A stretch of 64,000 nucleotides of DNA from Cyclospora cayetanensis (taxonomy: Eukaryota; Apicomplexa; Conoidasida; Eucoccidiorida; Eimeriidae). Below, piece by piece: positions 45,885 to 57,795 of the stretch. The position numbers were made by a program, and so were the translations under genes. Within the stretch, counting starts at the first letter, position 1. Each line of letters opens with the position of its first letter. The notes under the pieces were generated by a model. That model worked only from the letters and a program-made list of their open reading frames with translations, was not told the DNA's origin and did no database searches. Location of the stretch: the NCBI RefSeq assembly GCF_002999335.1, contig NW_020312590.1:434001-498000 (forward strand), given 5' to 3'.

Positions 45885-47690
45885 CTACCGGGAAACGAGA
45901 ACACACGCATTTGAGGAAGGGATGCACGACTCGGAGTTGCGCTGTTTGTGTCTCATAGAGAGAGCGATGCTCCTTGTTGGCAAACGAATGAGATTTCAGA
46001 ATGGATTTTAAGAGAAAGGCCGCGTTCATTTCACTGTTTCGTAAAATACCTGTGTAGATGGGGCTTGTGTGGGTAGAAATAAGCATTCCTTTTTCTATTG
46101 TAAATATGTGTCGCCATTATAAAGTCTAGAGCGCCTCAGAACTAAGTAACGGGTCTGTACATCTTATTTGTTGGACTTCAAGCAATGGAACACAAACGGA
46201 CTGCGGGAGGTCAACATCAACCGAAGAGTTGGCTCGTTGGCTGCACAGGATGCTGCCGCTCCATACTCGGCCATTACGCTCGGCTTGGCAGCAAATACTT
46301 GATGTGCTGATCCTTATATGCTCTCCATAGGGAGGCACTAAACTTCAGACTAGGTACATGCTCAATAGAAAACTACTGCTACCCCTACCAGCGAACTCCA
46401 GAGTTCCCGACGTGAGGAGAGAGCGACAGATAGGGTGAACCTAGCTGCAAGCCCTAAGCATCCCAAGCATTCATAGCAAGTTGAACATGCAGTTAGCGTA
46501 CACGCTTGCGCCATTGCGTTTTGTGTCGAGCTAGCCGTGCTTTTCAATGTATGAGATATGCAGGCAGAAAACATTGGATAAATTCTTTATCAACTATGAG
46601 TTAAATATTACTAGTGTAGCGGGAATATTCTTCAATTTGGCTTGGCCCGCCCACTATATCTACGGGCATCTGCCCCCGAACTGCAGGTAGTATTATTCTT
46701 TCATCGGTTCCATCGTTCGGAGCATGGCCAGGCCTAATCTTGGAAGCTCCCTTGTGAGAACAAAGAAAAGGTGAGACCCTGCATTTGCTTCAGTCTGTGT
46801 CGCAGCACTTAGGCGAGAGAACTTCGGAGTTAACCCGGTGGATAACAGACTGCGATTATTCTGCGAAGAAATATTTGAGTCCCTATTCCCTGGTTTCGGG
46901 CTCCCATGAAGCAAGGCGATCACACATCCGAGTGCTAGAATCAAAATGTCGAATTAACGGGTGATGAATCCAAGTAAATCTGCTTTGGGCATGCAGCCAG
47001 ATGCAAGTTTTGCAAGGGTAGCAGGACCAGTCGGTAGGAGGCTGAGTTGTAACCAGTGGTCACCTGAAGCGGTCTACCGCACATCGTTAACTTGTGCAGA
47101 TTCCCTTTGGGAGTTTCAACTTAATTGCCTCTAATTTTGAGTGTCTACTCTCCAAAGATATCCTACAACCGACGACTATTTGCATCCTGCTCTCCCTGCC
47201 ATTGCCGCAGCATGCAGCACCGGTAGGAAGTGGCACCTCCACTTGCGATGGAGAAACGCATCACCCTGCTGTAGCAGCGGTCCACTATTTTAGCTGATTA
47301 TTCTTTGTGAAACAGTGAATGAAAGGAGGGCTGGCATTTCAATTCACTGACGCCAAAGGCGTAGACGAAGGGGCAGCCTTCGCATCTGGTCGTGACGGTA
47401 GCAACACAGTGTATGAGGATAATACTAAAGGATGGTATGCGTGACGGCAGCAGCAGGGGTAGAAAAACCAGCAGCATCAATGAAAGATAGCAACGGTTGC
47501 GGCTGTGCCCCGCAGGTGGTTTAAATTCGCAACTCTTCCCACTCTCACACTGAACTTCTGGACACCAAATCAGAAGCCTTGTTTTGTGTTCTTCACCGCT
47601 ACCTTACTTCTATCACTATTCTTAAGGCATAAAGTGGGCCGGGCGCAGTGATCTAAGCAGCCTCGCGCGTCTTTACCGTTCTATCTCAAG
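45885..47690. other. Intergenic region with one dispersed-repeat copy
   Basis: Between the end of the CH-domain gene and the RanBPM-type start codon. No supported gene. A repeat copy lies at about 46415-46680. Confidence 0.45.
46415..46680 (+). repeat. Dispersed repeat, copy 5
   Basis: Blocks in order: GAGGAGAGAGCGACAG, TAGGGTGAACCTAGCTGCA at 46431, AGCATTCATAGCAAGTTGAA at about 46466, ACTAGTGTAGCGGGAA at about 46610, and CCCACTATATCTACGGGCAT at about 46650. The spacing matches the 29.9-kb copy within a few bases. Confidence 0.6.
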
Positions 47691-50600
47691 ATGCCGACTG
47701 GCTTATTCCGTCCAATGGGTCCCGATGCGGACGATGCGGAAGTAGACGATAGCTATGAAAAGGAAATCAACGAGCTTTTACCCTCAATAATTGACTCGCG
47801 CAGGCATATGCACTACATCCAGCTTAGCCAAGAAGGATTGGTCGCCACTTTTGTGGGAAAAGGTGATTACACCGATGTTGGGGTGAGGCATAACACGTGT
47901 TCGTCTGGTGCCTTTTCTTTATTTTTTCGTTCTCTGTCACAGGCTCTTGCTTCTCCTTTATTCCTTCCCCTGTATGTATACGCATATTTGCATCTTGCTA
48001 TATCGGCCTGCAGCAGCCGCATCCTTCCAGGTGCCTTTGCCCATCCTGACGAGCTGGTCGTTTGAACCTGAATTCCTGCCTTTTAGTTGCTACGAACGAT
48101 CTTCAGCACCTTCCCCGCCAGTTTTCATATGACTGACAGTGCGATTGTGCTGCAGGCAGTCCAGTCGGATCATGCCTTCCCTAGAACTTGCCCCATCGCG
48201 TATTATGAGATCCGCATTCTGAAAGCTGCAGCCGTCCGACCCCAGATTTGCGTTGGCCTTGCACCGGCCTCTACACTTCTCAATAGGACTCCAGGTCTTG
48301 AGCCGAGGTTCGTCTGGTCTTCCCGGTTTATGAGGTTTTTGCGACCAAGCCGACGGTCGAGGGGGAGGATTTGGAGGGAGGGGCCCTTGCTCATTGCCAG
48401 CAAGCAAACCAATAAGAAACCCTTCCATTCTTGCATTTTTCTGGATTCGCCGCTGTGTGCTGCATCTTGCGCGGACTCCTCCCCCATGCCCGTGCCCTGC
48501 CTCCTAAAGTCTTCTTCTGCGTTTCCCGCAAAAGTTCCTTCTAGGAAACGCTTTTTGTCATCCTACCTCCATTTAAAGCCGTGCGCCCTGTGATTCCCAC
48601 AGATCGGTCGGTTACCGTGCAGAAGACGGGAGGTGTCACTACCGTAAAGGCCGCACAGGGCCAAGTTCCTCCGACTCTGTCAACTGGGAGCCCTTTGGCC
48701 CCGCCTATGGGCAGGGAGATATCGTGGGCTGCGGCATTCTGAATTCTTCGAGAGGTATCTTCTTCACAAAAAATGGAGCCTTTGTTGGCCACGCTTGCAA
48801 AGTTTCTGCCCTGTGTGACGTTTTCCCAACCATCAGCATGAAGAATACAGGGGATGCAATCCGTGTAAACTTCACCGGCCCATTCCTCTTCAATCTCAGG
48901 CTCCTCTTCCATGTAGGTCGTCCTGTGCGAACTGCTTTCCGCTTGTACTGTCGGAGGGCGTTGGCTGAAGGAATCCATATATAAATACATATCTTCTTTC
49001 CTCCACAGTTGGCCTTTTAAAAGCATGACTTGGGCTGGGGATGCAGGTCAGAAAGGACATAGCTCAAGGATCTTGAGGACCTGCGACTTTTTCTCTTAGT
49101 TGCGTCCTTGCTTTCTGCCATCTCTGACTGCTGGTGCTGTAGAGAGTTCAACTTGGCACAGGGGATCGAGCATCAGGGCACACTAGTTCACCTTTGCATT
49201 GGATTGCTGCTGCAGTCGAGCTTCTCTTCCATTTACTCGCTTATTTTAGCTTTTTCTGCTTGCTAGCGACACTGAACTTAAGGAGATCTCTTTTGATGCT
49301 GCCAATCGGCCCTTTACTGCTAAATGCAGCACTGCGTCTGTGCCTGCCTGCCCAGTCCCTTTGTTATTGCCCTACCTCCACCACCGTTCCCGACGTTTCT
49401 CGCCCACCTGTTTCCATCCCTGCGCTGTATGTTTGCTCTCGCCGCTATCGCAGCGTCAACTGCTAGAGGAGCGTCAGCTTATCAGGCAAGAGCATCTGCT
49501 GCCTTCTGTCCTGCAATCGCTTGTTCGCTCCTATTTGCTCCACAGCGGCTTTTTGAAAACCCTTCGCGCATTCGACAGGGCCACTTCTGAACAGCAAGGC
49601 AAGGGTATATATATATATATATCTACGCAGCTAAAGCCACACACTTTTAAACGCTAAGCCCAGCCAAATCTACAGCTCTAACTCGCGCGCGGCTCTCTGT
49701 CCCATGAGCGCACATAGCCAGCTGCAAGACGCTCACGCAGATCGGTAACAGTCGGAAAGCCCCCTGGCTGCAACGAGGGCAAGGGGCTACTGGGGCCTAC
49801 CGTCCGTGCTGCTTTATTAGCTTTTGCAAAGCGCTTCCCTGCAACACCCTGCGGATCCGAGGAGGAGGAAGAATAACATCATACCCATACTTCCCAACTC
49901 CCTTCCCTTCTCTAGTTTTCGTTTTTCATAGCTACTTCAAAGAGGTTTTTTTGTTCCCTTTTCGCAGTTCGTAGCCTGCTCTCCTTCTTTGTCGGCTCAC
50001 TCACAGGCGAAGGAGATATTTGCACGGAGGGAGCGCCACAGGATACTGTAAAAGCGATGAGGGAAACTCCGCAAGCGACGGGGGCTCCAGATGAGGAAAT
50101 GTACAGCCTGGCCAAGAGTATTAATGCAAGAAGCACCACCAACACCCACAGCAACGCTAACAGCGACAAAAGTCAGAGTCCTGAGAGTGCGACTGCAGAT
50201 TACCTTTCTCAAGAAGTAAGGCTTTGGAAATATCTCTCCTCCGACGGAAGGAGGCGCGAAGGAAGACAGGCACAGCAGATGGAGAGGGCGATACGGGCGC
50301 TTGCTGAGATATCTATTCTGTCCATTACTTATTGGCTAGAAAAAAACGGGGGGAAAAAGCACAGCAGACACCGCTGCTTGCTTCTTATGGGCTGCTCTTG
50401 CCTTATCAGTCTGGTTGGCTGCCTGCGTGCAACCTTTTTAGGAAGGAGGCGAAGCGTTCCCCAGAGGCAAAGAAGATCAAGAGGCCGTACTAGACATGTG
50501 GCCTGCAGCCGTGTCTAGGAGACTGAGCCGCTCCCTCGTGAGGCGAGCCGGTAAGCTACGAGTATTTTCCCACATTTGTCTCGGGTGCAGATACGTCGAG

Positions 50601-52589
50601 CAAAACACCTAATGGAGGGACACGACCTGAACGCGAGCGGTCCCATGATGCAGTGGATAGTGCCTAGGAGCGCTTATGCAGTTTATTTTAAGCGATGGGA
50701 AACAAATCGAAACACAAGGCGTATATACACGTGTGCGTGCTAGGTGGAGCGGCATAAATGGCAACACATAGCTCTTTTCTTTTTTTCCCAGTTTTCTGTT
50801 GTCAGCTTCGTTTGGCCATCTATAGACCTGTTTGGCTCCTCACATATTCGCTTTCACTTTGTTTGCTTTATCGTTTCTTTAGATGTTGTGGCGTTGATCA
50901 TGGAGGGTCGCATCTCCGAGGCGGTATTGTTCCTTGCAGAACATTTTCCTCTCGTTCTCGAACCCACAACTGTAAGTCTTCTATCCTAAAGCCCTACAGC
51001 ATATTGCACTTCTGCACATCAAGCCGCACCCTAAATCTAGTCCCAGTCCTGCTGCCCAATTTTCAGCCTTCAGCAGCAAGTACAAGGACAGCAAAAATGG
51101 TAGGCGTAAGAACGGCTTTTATGACAACGAGGCATCTTGAACTAGAAAACATCTAAACAAACACTGCAGAAAGGCAGCAGCAAAGTGCGCGAGTCGAAAG
51201 GGCCTCTGCTATGTGCTTGTTTCAAATAGCCGAGTGCGCAGTTGGGGCCCATTTTAATGAGCCTTTGTTTTCACTAATCTACTTTCGTATTGCCACTTGT
51301 TTGTTTCCCTTTTATTTTGTGCGTGGGACATCTTTTCCCTCATGCTTTGTATCGTGTGCCTCCTATGCCATCTAATTCACCTAATACAGTGGGCAGATGA
51401 GAATGAGACTATCGACTCGCCGTGTGCTTGTAAAGCCCTTTTGATTTTTAATACTTTTGCTGCCTCGAAGCGGATGCTTCATGGCTACTCATTCGCTCTT
51501 GATTTTCCATGCGTTCAGGATGACGCCTCTTGTTTAGCTCGCGCCCTCCTATACACGCAGGAAGTAGTTGAATGCATTCGCCCTCCAAACGGAGATTTTA
51601 CGGCTGCCATTCGCTGCATGCAAAGTAGAATAGCGCCTCTCACTTCACAGGTTCCTCCTTTTATTCAAAAGGCCATCAAAGTAAGGCTTTACTCGTGGGC
51701 TACGAAGGACAGCTCCCATCACTTGCTAGATAGAAACCAGGGAGAAAGTGAAACATTCACCAGTTCTGCAGATTTTGGTCACATAGCAAAGAAACGTTGA
51801 GCCTCACCACTTCTGGTGGTTTTGACTGGCTCCGCTCTGGATACCCGAGAACGAGGGAAAGGAAAAGGTTGTGTAGAAAAGCAGTGGTGTAGAATCATTT
51901 TTTCTCTTGTGCAAGCGTCGGGCTTCAGAACTGCAGTGCTTGTGCTTATTGATGAAATGCCCACAGGAATGTTTAGGTATAATGGCATACGAGAATCCGA
52001 ACAGCGGCCCTCTTTGCCACGTATTTCATCCAAGCAGACGAGCCCTCACCGCCGGCTCCGTAAATAAATGCATCCTCAGTGAGTTTTTATATTATGCTCA
52101 GGTGTATTCGGTAAAACTACAGGTGCTTCTTCAAACTTTCCGTACGTTTTCTTCTGTGTTCTGCTTCATACTTCGAATTATTTGGCGCGATACGGGCTTT
52201 TGCGTGTATCTCTCTCTGCATATTGTTCGTAACAAGCTCTTCGTACAATGTGGTTCTCTCTGTTCCTTCGTTTTCTCCCTACGTTTATTCTGGCGCAGCC
52301 AAACATTTGCACGTAAGCGTTTGGTCTCCGCTGGAAGTCCTCATCCGCCACCTCGTTGCATGCAGGTGTGCCCTAGAGATACACTTTGAATGTTGCTCTC
52401 GTATTACAGAGTTACATCTTTTGCTATATATTGTCGTTTATGCTGTCTTTCACTGTTCCCTTTTCGAGGTTTTTCTGCCTCTCTCCCCTCTGTGTTCAGA
52501 TACGTACTGCGCACGCTCGGCGGATCCAGGGGCCCTATTCCCTCGTCAAGAGAATACGCGCACCCCTTGCCGCTGAGGCAGACGATTGA
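47691..52589 (+). CDS. RanBPM/Gid1-type SPRY-LisH-CTLH-CRA protein
   Basis: Well-supported exons are 47691-47882, 48156-48307, 48603-48912, 49454-49604, 50007-50215, 50883-50971, 51519-51680 and 51967-52101; all joins among the first five keep phase. More exons lie between and after them, and the end is either 52589 or 52614. RanBPM (Gid1 in yeast) is a scaffold of the CTLH/GID ubiquitin ligase. Domains in order: SPRY (YIQLSQEGLVATFVGKGDYT, YYEIRI, QICVGLA, GYRAEDGRCHYR, GDIVGCGI, GIFFTKNGAFVG); LisH (LVRSYLLHSGFLKTLRAF); CTLH (VVALIMEGRISEAVLFLAEHF); and CRA (IMAYENPNSGPLCHV, PLEVLIRHLVACR). A Ser/Asn-rich linker lies between LisH and CTLH. Exon joins in the CTLH-CRA part are uncertain, including a possible micro-exon. 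Confidence 0.82.
49605..49622. repeat. TA microsatellite directly at an intron donor
   Basis: Intron 4 of the RanBPM-type gene starts GTATATATATA, so the TA run begins inside the 5' splice site itself. Length changes here could affect splicing; this is inference. Confidence 0.8.
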
Positions 52590-52614
52590 AGCCTTGGAAG
52601 CGGAGCTTCTCTGA

Positions 52615-53694
52615 TCTTGCATATTTTAATTATAAGGCCCCCTTTGTTCGTGCATGCAGTGCGAGCACTGAGCGTCCACTGGCTGATTCTCAGCTCTTTT
52701 ACATTCGGTTCCCTTCCTATACACAGCCTAGGTGTTTAATCCACTAGAATCGGTATTTTAGGGACTCTATAAAGGCAGGATTTGGGGCTGGACAATCCCA
52801 TGTGGCACAGGGACACCAGTGCAGCACCACTGGAAGCTCGGAAAAGGCTTCAAATCAAGGTGCTAAGTAATTGGGGGCCAGAAATGCGAACCACAATCAG
52901 CATAGTGATATAGATGTATGGCAGCGTCCACGTGTAAAGACTAGTGTGCGTATGTTTGTTCTGCTTTGTTATTATCCGGTTAATCTGGCTCTTGACAACA
53001 CTACAAATAAAAAGGTGCATGCATAATAGTCTAACACAAGTATTGGTGCATGTGATATTGCATAATTGTACACCGGCAATGTTTCTTCTATATTGTGTTG
53101 ACACCCATAGGGCACTAGCATTTTTCCTTACAGGTTTGCATTGACGCACCGTGCAGCCAAGTGAGCGGTTGAATCTGTTTAGGACAACGTTTCAAATACC
53201 CAGAATAATAATCAGAGGGTGTGAGACGCTATTCAAGCTTTATTGTGTGCATCAGAAGCATGGAGGAGGTCCAATTCTCGAGTCGGTCTAAAGTGTCCCG
53301 TATCATGGTGCGATCTGTTGAGCAACCCGAAACAGCGCAAGAAAACGTTGCTCTAAGGAAGAAAACGTTGCTTCAAGCAGGAAATTACAATTATAACAAA
53401 AAATCTAAAAATAGAGCCTCTACGATAATAAAAGCAGCATAAAGCTGGAGAGTAGAGGTGATGCGGACGTGCTTCTCTTGATTTCTACTAGTGAGTGTCG
53501 GCACACCTCGCAGACGACCCCATTATTCTTCACTTCCGTCGTTTCATGTGGTGCGCATCTTCGTATTGAAACCTTTTTGCTGATTTCACAAAGGTATTTT
53601 TACTAATAAACGCAGAGATTTCTTGCCAGGGCCCGCCGGCTCCTGTTTTTTGCTGTAACTTACCCCCAAATCGACCCAGCGTGCAGTGCCAACA
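52615..53694. other. Intergenic region, no gene recognised
   Basis: AT-richer than its surroundings, with short frames only. It is likely the promoter of the gene that starts at 53695. Confidence 0.45.
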
Positions 53695-56600
53695 ATGCTA
53701 AAAAGTCTTTCTTTAATCTTTGCTTACGGCATCCATAATGCTTTTTCTTATGAAACTCATCACTTAGATGGGAATTCGCGTATGGAGATTTCCCGGATGC
53801 GGCACCACAAGAAAGGGGAAATCGATTGGGGAGACGAATCCCTGGGGATGCCGGTGTCAGAAAATCCATTGCTGATCCCAAGGGGAATTCAAGAACACCA
53901 TAGCGAGCGGTGGTCGCTTGCCCGCCCAGAAATACTTCTGGTTCTCATCTTGCTTGCCCTGGTAGCAACAGTTTTCCGCGCAGGACGTAAACACGAACTC
54001 AAGGTGCGCGCAAAGCAACATGATGTTATCCCTTCTCATGCACACAGCAGTGTACATGAAGGTGCATAAACTCATACATGAGGTGGCTGATCACAAATGT
54101 GCTCTTGTAGCTCAGCGTTGTGCACAGTCTACTTTGACCACAGGAAATCCTGCAATATATGCGACTGGGTATTGCCTTTTCAAAAGATGATCATGTGGTT
54201 TGACTGGAGTGCCTCAGGGAGTAAAACGTCTGGTAGAGGTACGCGGCTGGTGCAGTTCGAGCATCTAGAACTCCTGCCCACATTGCAGACAACGCGAAAT
54301 TCCGTTATTTGAACCGTGGGAGATGCGCATCAACTACACTTTCTTCCCCTGCCGCCTATTTCTTATATGACTTCCTCCATTGTCACGTTGTTCTCGGCGT
54401 TATTTTTGCAAACAGAGAGAAGTGCGTGATAATTCCGAGGCTAGCTACTGCTCTAAATGCAGTGCACAATAATTTAACGTGGTGGGGCCTAAAAGGGGTC
54501 TGGGGTGGATCACCACTTAAAAGCCCCCATTGTGTTTCCAGAGTGTTGACGACTTCCAGGTATGCCATAGTGATGCTATTACAAAATCCATCATCTGGGT
54601 CATATTCGTAACTGCCGAGGATCTTGGAAAAATCCTGCTCCAAGAAAGTATGTCTATTTGACTTTTCCCCTTTAGTGCTCTCTGAACTCAGAAAGAGCTT
54701 TGTGCGGTATATATCCGTCTAGTGCGAATCTGATGAGCATCATTTCTACCATGAAGCATTATGGCCGTTTTATTTGTTGATGGCTACTGCGCCACTGTAA
54801 ACATCGTGAATAGTAGTACAGTTTACACGCGAAATAATGTGTAATTACTTGGTGAGAATGAGAGTATGTTACATTGCCAACGAGGATACCACAGTCTGTT
54901 GCTCCTATGGCTATATCATGGCAGTCCTAACAAGTGTTAATTGGCGATAGATATTTCATCAATTCGTTTTATTCAAAATGCAGTGTGTGAGCAGTGATAT
55001 AGCTGCATATTCGGCATCTAAGCAGCAACTAGCTAGTTACTGGAGTTTATCAAGGCTGCTACATCTACGTACTTCTTATTGTTTCCTTCTATCGCCGAAT
55101 ATTATATTCTATATATATGGCAATGCAGTTTGTGAGAAATTTGCTTTTTTACAGCATGAAGAAGCATAGCAGTACCTTCAGTACAAACAAACCGCCCAAG
55201 AACCCCCGCAATTACTCTTGTGCAAACTCCTATTGCAGTCTCTCTAGAACGACCTGTGGGGTGGCGCATGCTTGCGAGGGTCTTAATCAGCTGTCCTGCA
55301 GGGAGTGAGTAGTGAAGATTTATTTGCTGTAGATTATAAAGAAGCAGCGCATTATGTGTGGCGGCAGGGATAACCGACAGGTAGTAATGTCTGAAAAGTA
55401 ACAGGATGAGAGGAGCCTTGAGCTGCCACCTGCCTGTCAGTCTACCTCATAACGCCTGCCAGCCTTAATAAGCAGCACGGGGGGAAGAGGCTGCTGGTAC
55501 TGAATGTGGGACATTTGTTCTCCTTTTGCATTTTCACCTAGTAAGCAATGGATATAGCAAAGCGTTATGATGCGATGTAAGGTGGAAACAGCTCATTACA
55601 GTCCGTCACGCGGCGCATGGGAGTATTCAGCACTGCTCCTCGAAAACAAATGCATTTCGTCGGAGACAGATTGTAAGAACAAGAAAATTACATCCGTTGG
55701 TCTTAAACCCGCGTCAGCCAAAACGGAGCGTTCACAGGAGTATAGGGGCAGAGTTAGAAGGGAGGCAGCACAGCAAATCGAAAAAATTACGTACGAATGC
55801 ATGATATCAGGAAGTCAGAGAATGGGTGAGCGAACAAAAACAAACACAAGAGAGAACCAGTTGCTCTTTAGGATTTACCCTTTTCTAGAAGTAAGCCAGA
55901 CCCTGTGGCCGAGTTAGGTAGTACGTGAAACTTTACTATCATTTGGTTTTTTTCAAGCTGCCTATAATGCCTTTGTTTGATCAATTTGGTCGCCGGGATG
56001 TTTCGCAGCTGCGACGTCTCCTGTGTATCGTGATTAGACACGTTTTAAAAATTCAGTTTCGTCATCTCTTCGTCATCAAGTAGGAGGTGCGTCTGTAGAC
56101 CTGAGGGCTGTTCTGACGCAGAACACCCTCCCTGTAAAGAAGTGTACATGGACTCGGAGTCATAGCCCCGTATTGATAGCAACAGAGGAGAGGACATTTG
56201 CCGGTTTGATGTAAAAGCTGATGAGAAGCAGGATGGTAACTAGTCATCCCCACTGACTATTACTGCTTCCCCGCAATGCAGCTCTCTCTGTGTTGACACA
56301 GTCAAGCAGACAAAACAGGAGCAGGCGCAATAGACGAGAGCATGGGCAGCACATGACATAGGCAATCGCTTACATAGCGAGTACGCCAACAGCCTAGTTT
56401 GATGCACACAGTGGCTGCTTGATGCGTGAACCAGTTAGGCACCATGTTGGAAGGATAGACAAAAGTAGTCAATAGACACTCAGGGAAAGGGCAGTCCTGA
56501 GAATTTTAATTCGGAAGAGCGACACCGCGTCTTCTGATCTAAAGCATGTGAGCCATGGAGGTTTGGGAGTACAAGGGTTAGCGGCACTTTGCACCTACGG

Positions 56601-57795
56601 CAGATGAACCACGGAGTGGAGAGGTGCGGACAGCGCTTGCGGATCCGGGCAAAACCTCAAAAGGCAGCAAGGTTGTTGAGACGAGCTGATTCTTATAGCT
56701 CAATCATCGTGGCATCTTACAGGCTGTAAGAACAAGTAACAAACTAAGCAGTACACATGCGTATGTCCTGCATCTAACCAACCAGTTCCAGTCATTTAGC
56801 CACGTCATAGGCCGCAGCTGGGAGCAAGTAACTAAGGGGTTTCCCGAGGAATCATGTTTATTCTTCCTAGATGGTGCGCATCTTCACGTGACCCATGGCC
56901 AGCGCAGAAACGTAGAATGGCGTGTAGTGGCTAAGATTACCAGCACCCCCTTCTAATCATGATAGGAAAGGGAGACACAACGACAGTAGCACTTGTATGT
57001 TCTATTAAAGAGAGTTAGCTAGCGCGAGACTGTTTTGCGGCCGTGTTCCCAATGAAACAACTTAAGGCACAGGGATAGTTGAAGTGCCGAAAGAAGGGAG
57101 AGGGACGCAAACTTTAGGGAATGCCTCGTTCACCTGTAGAAACTCAATCGGTGTTCCAAGCGTACGCGCAGCTCCGCTGTGTTGTTAGAAACAAAAGACA
57201 TACTGGTCGTTTCACCTAGTGCAAAAATGCGTGCGATCTGTCAGTTCTAGCCCAACTAGTGGTCGAGTGCCATTCCAAATGTCGAGTTTGCGGCTTTATC
57301 CTCACGTTGGTACTAAGCCCCTGAAATGAATCCTCCCACTCAGACGGTATGTGCTCAACTACATTTTCCCGTATTTATTGCTCTTCGCCTTGTAGTTGAT
57401 CGCTGCTGAAAGCAACTGCATTAAGAGTGTACTCATAACAGCTCTCCCTAGGTACTAGCACGCATATCTGTAGAAGACTTTGAGTCAGTGGTATTACTTT
57501 TATATTGGTATCTCCTTTTCCCCCTTCCTGCCCATCCCTTGGCATGTTCAAAGAAAAACGAAAACACAGGATTTGGAGCTTGTGCGTCGTTCACAAAAGT
57601 ATCTTGAGAGTTACATAGCAGCAGAAGGCCTTTACTCAGATATGAACCATGCGAAGCCGCAATACTTTCTCCCTCGTTACTCCCTTTGCTGCCCCCTTTG
57701 GATCCAGCTAGATATTTTGTAGCTACATTACTTTCGCCATTTCGGCTTTTCGTATTCTGATTACAGTGTCTGCGTCCGGTGCGCTGGCTCAGAAG
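53695..57795 (+). CDS. Predicted membrane protein gene with several micro-exons
   Basis: Exon 1 (53695-54003) encodes 103 residues: a weakly hydrophobic start (MLKSLSLIFAYGIHNAFS), a polar stretch, then a transmembrane segment at about 79-94 (PEILLVLILLALVATVF) and RAGRKHELK. Candidate exons then follow: 54144-54194 (EILQYMRLGIAFSKDDH), 54542-54559 (SVDDFQ), 54620-54647 (DLGKILLQE), 54692-54706, and after a gap 57452-57490, 57570-57675 (LVRRSQKYLESYIAAEGLYS) and 57767-57795. Each is bounded by AG and GT, and adjacent joins keep phase, except across the unresolved gap 54707-57451. No family was recognised. The layout (N-terminal tail, one hydrophobic segment, hydrophilic helical part) resembles that of the protein at 8674-10482. 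The 3' end is not established, and more exons may lie downstream. Confidence 0.45.

Noticed and set aside
55567..55917. 116-codon plus-strand frame
   Set aside because: It falls in the unresolved gap of the 53695 gene, and its length is within chance expectation.
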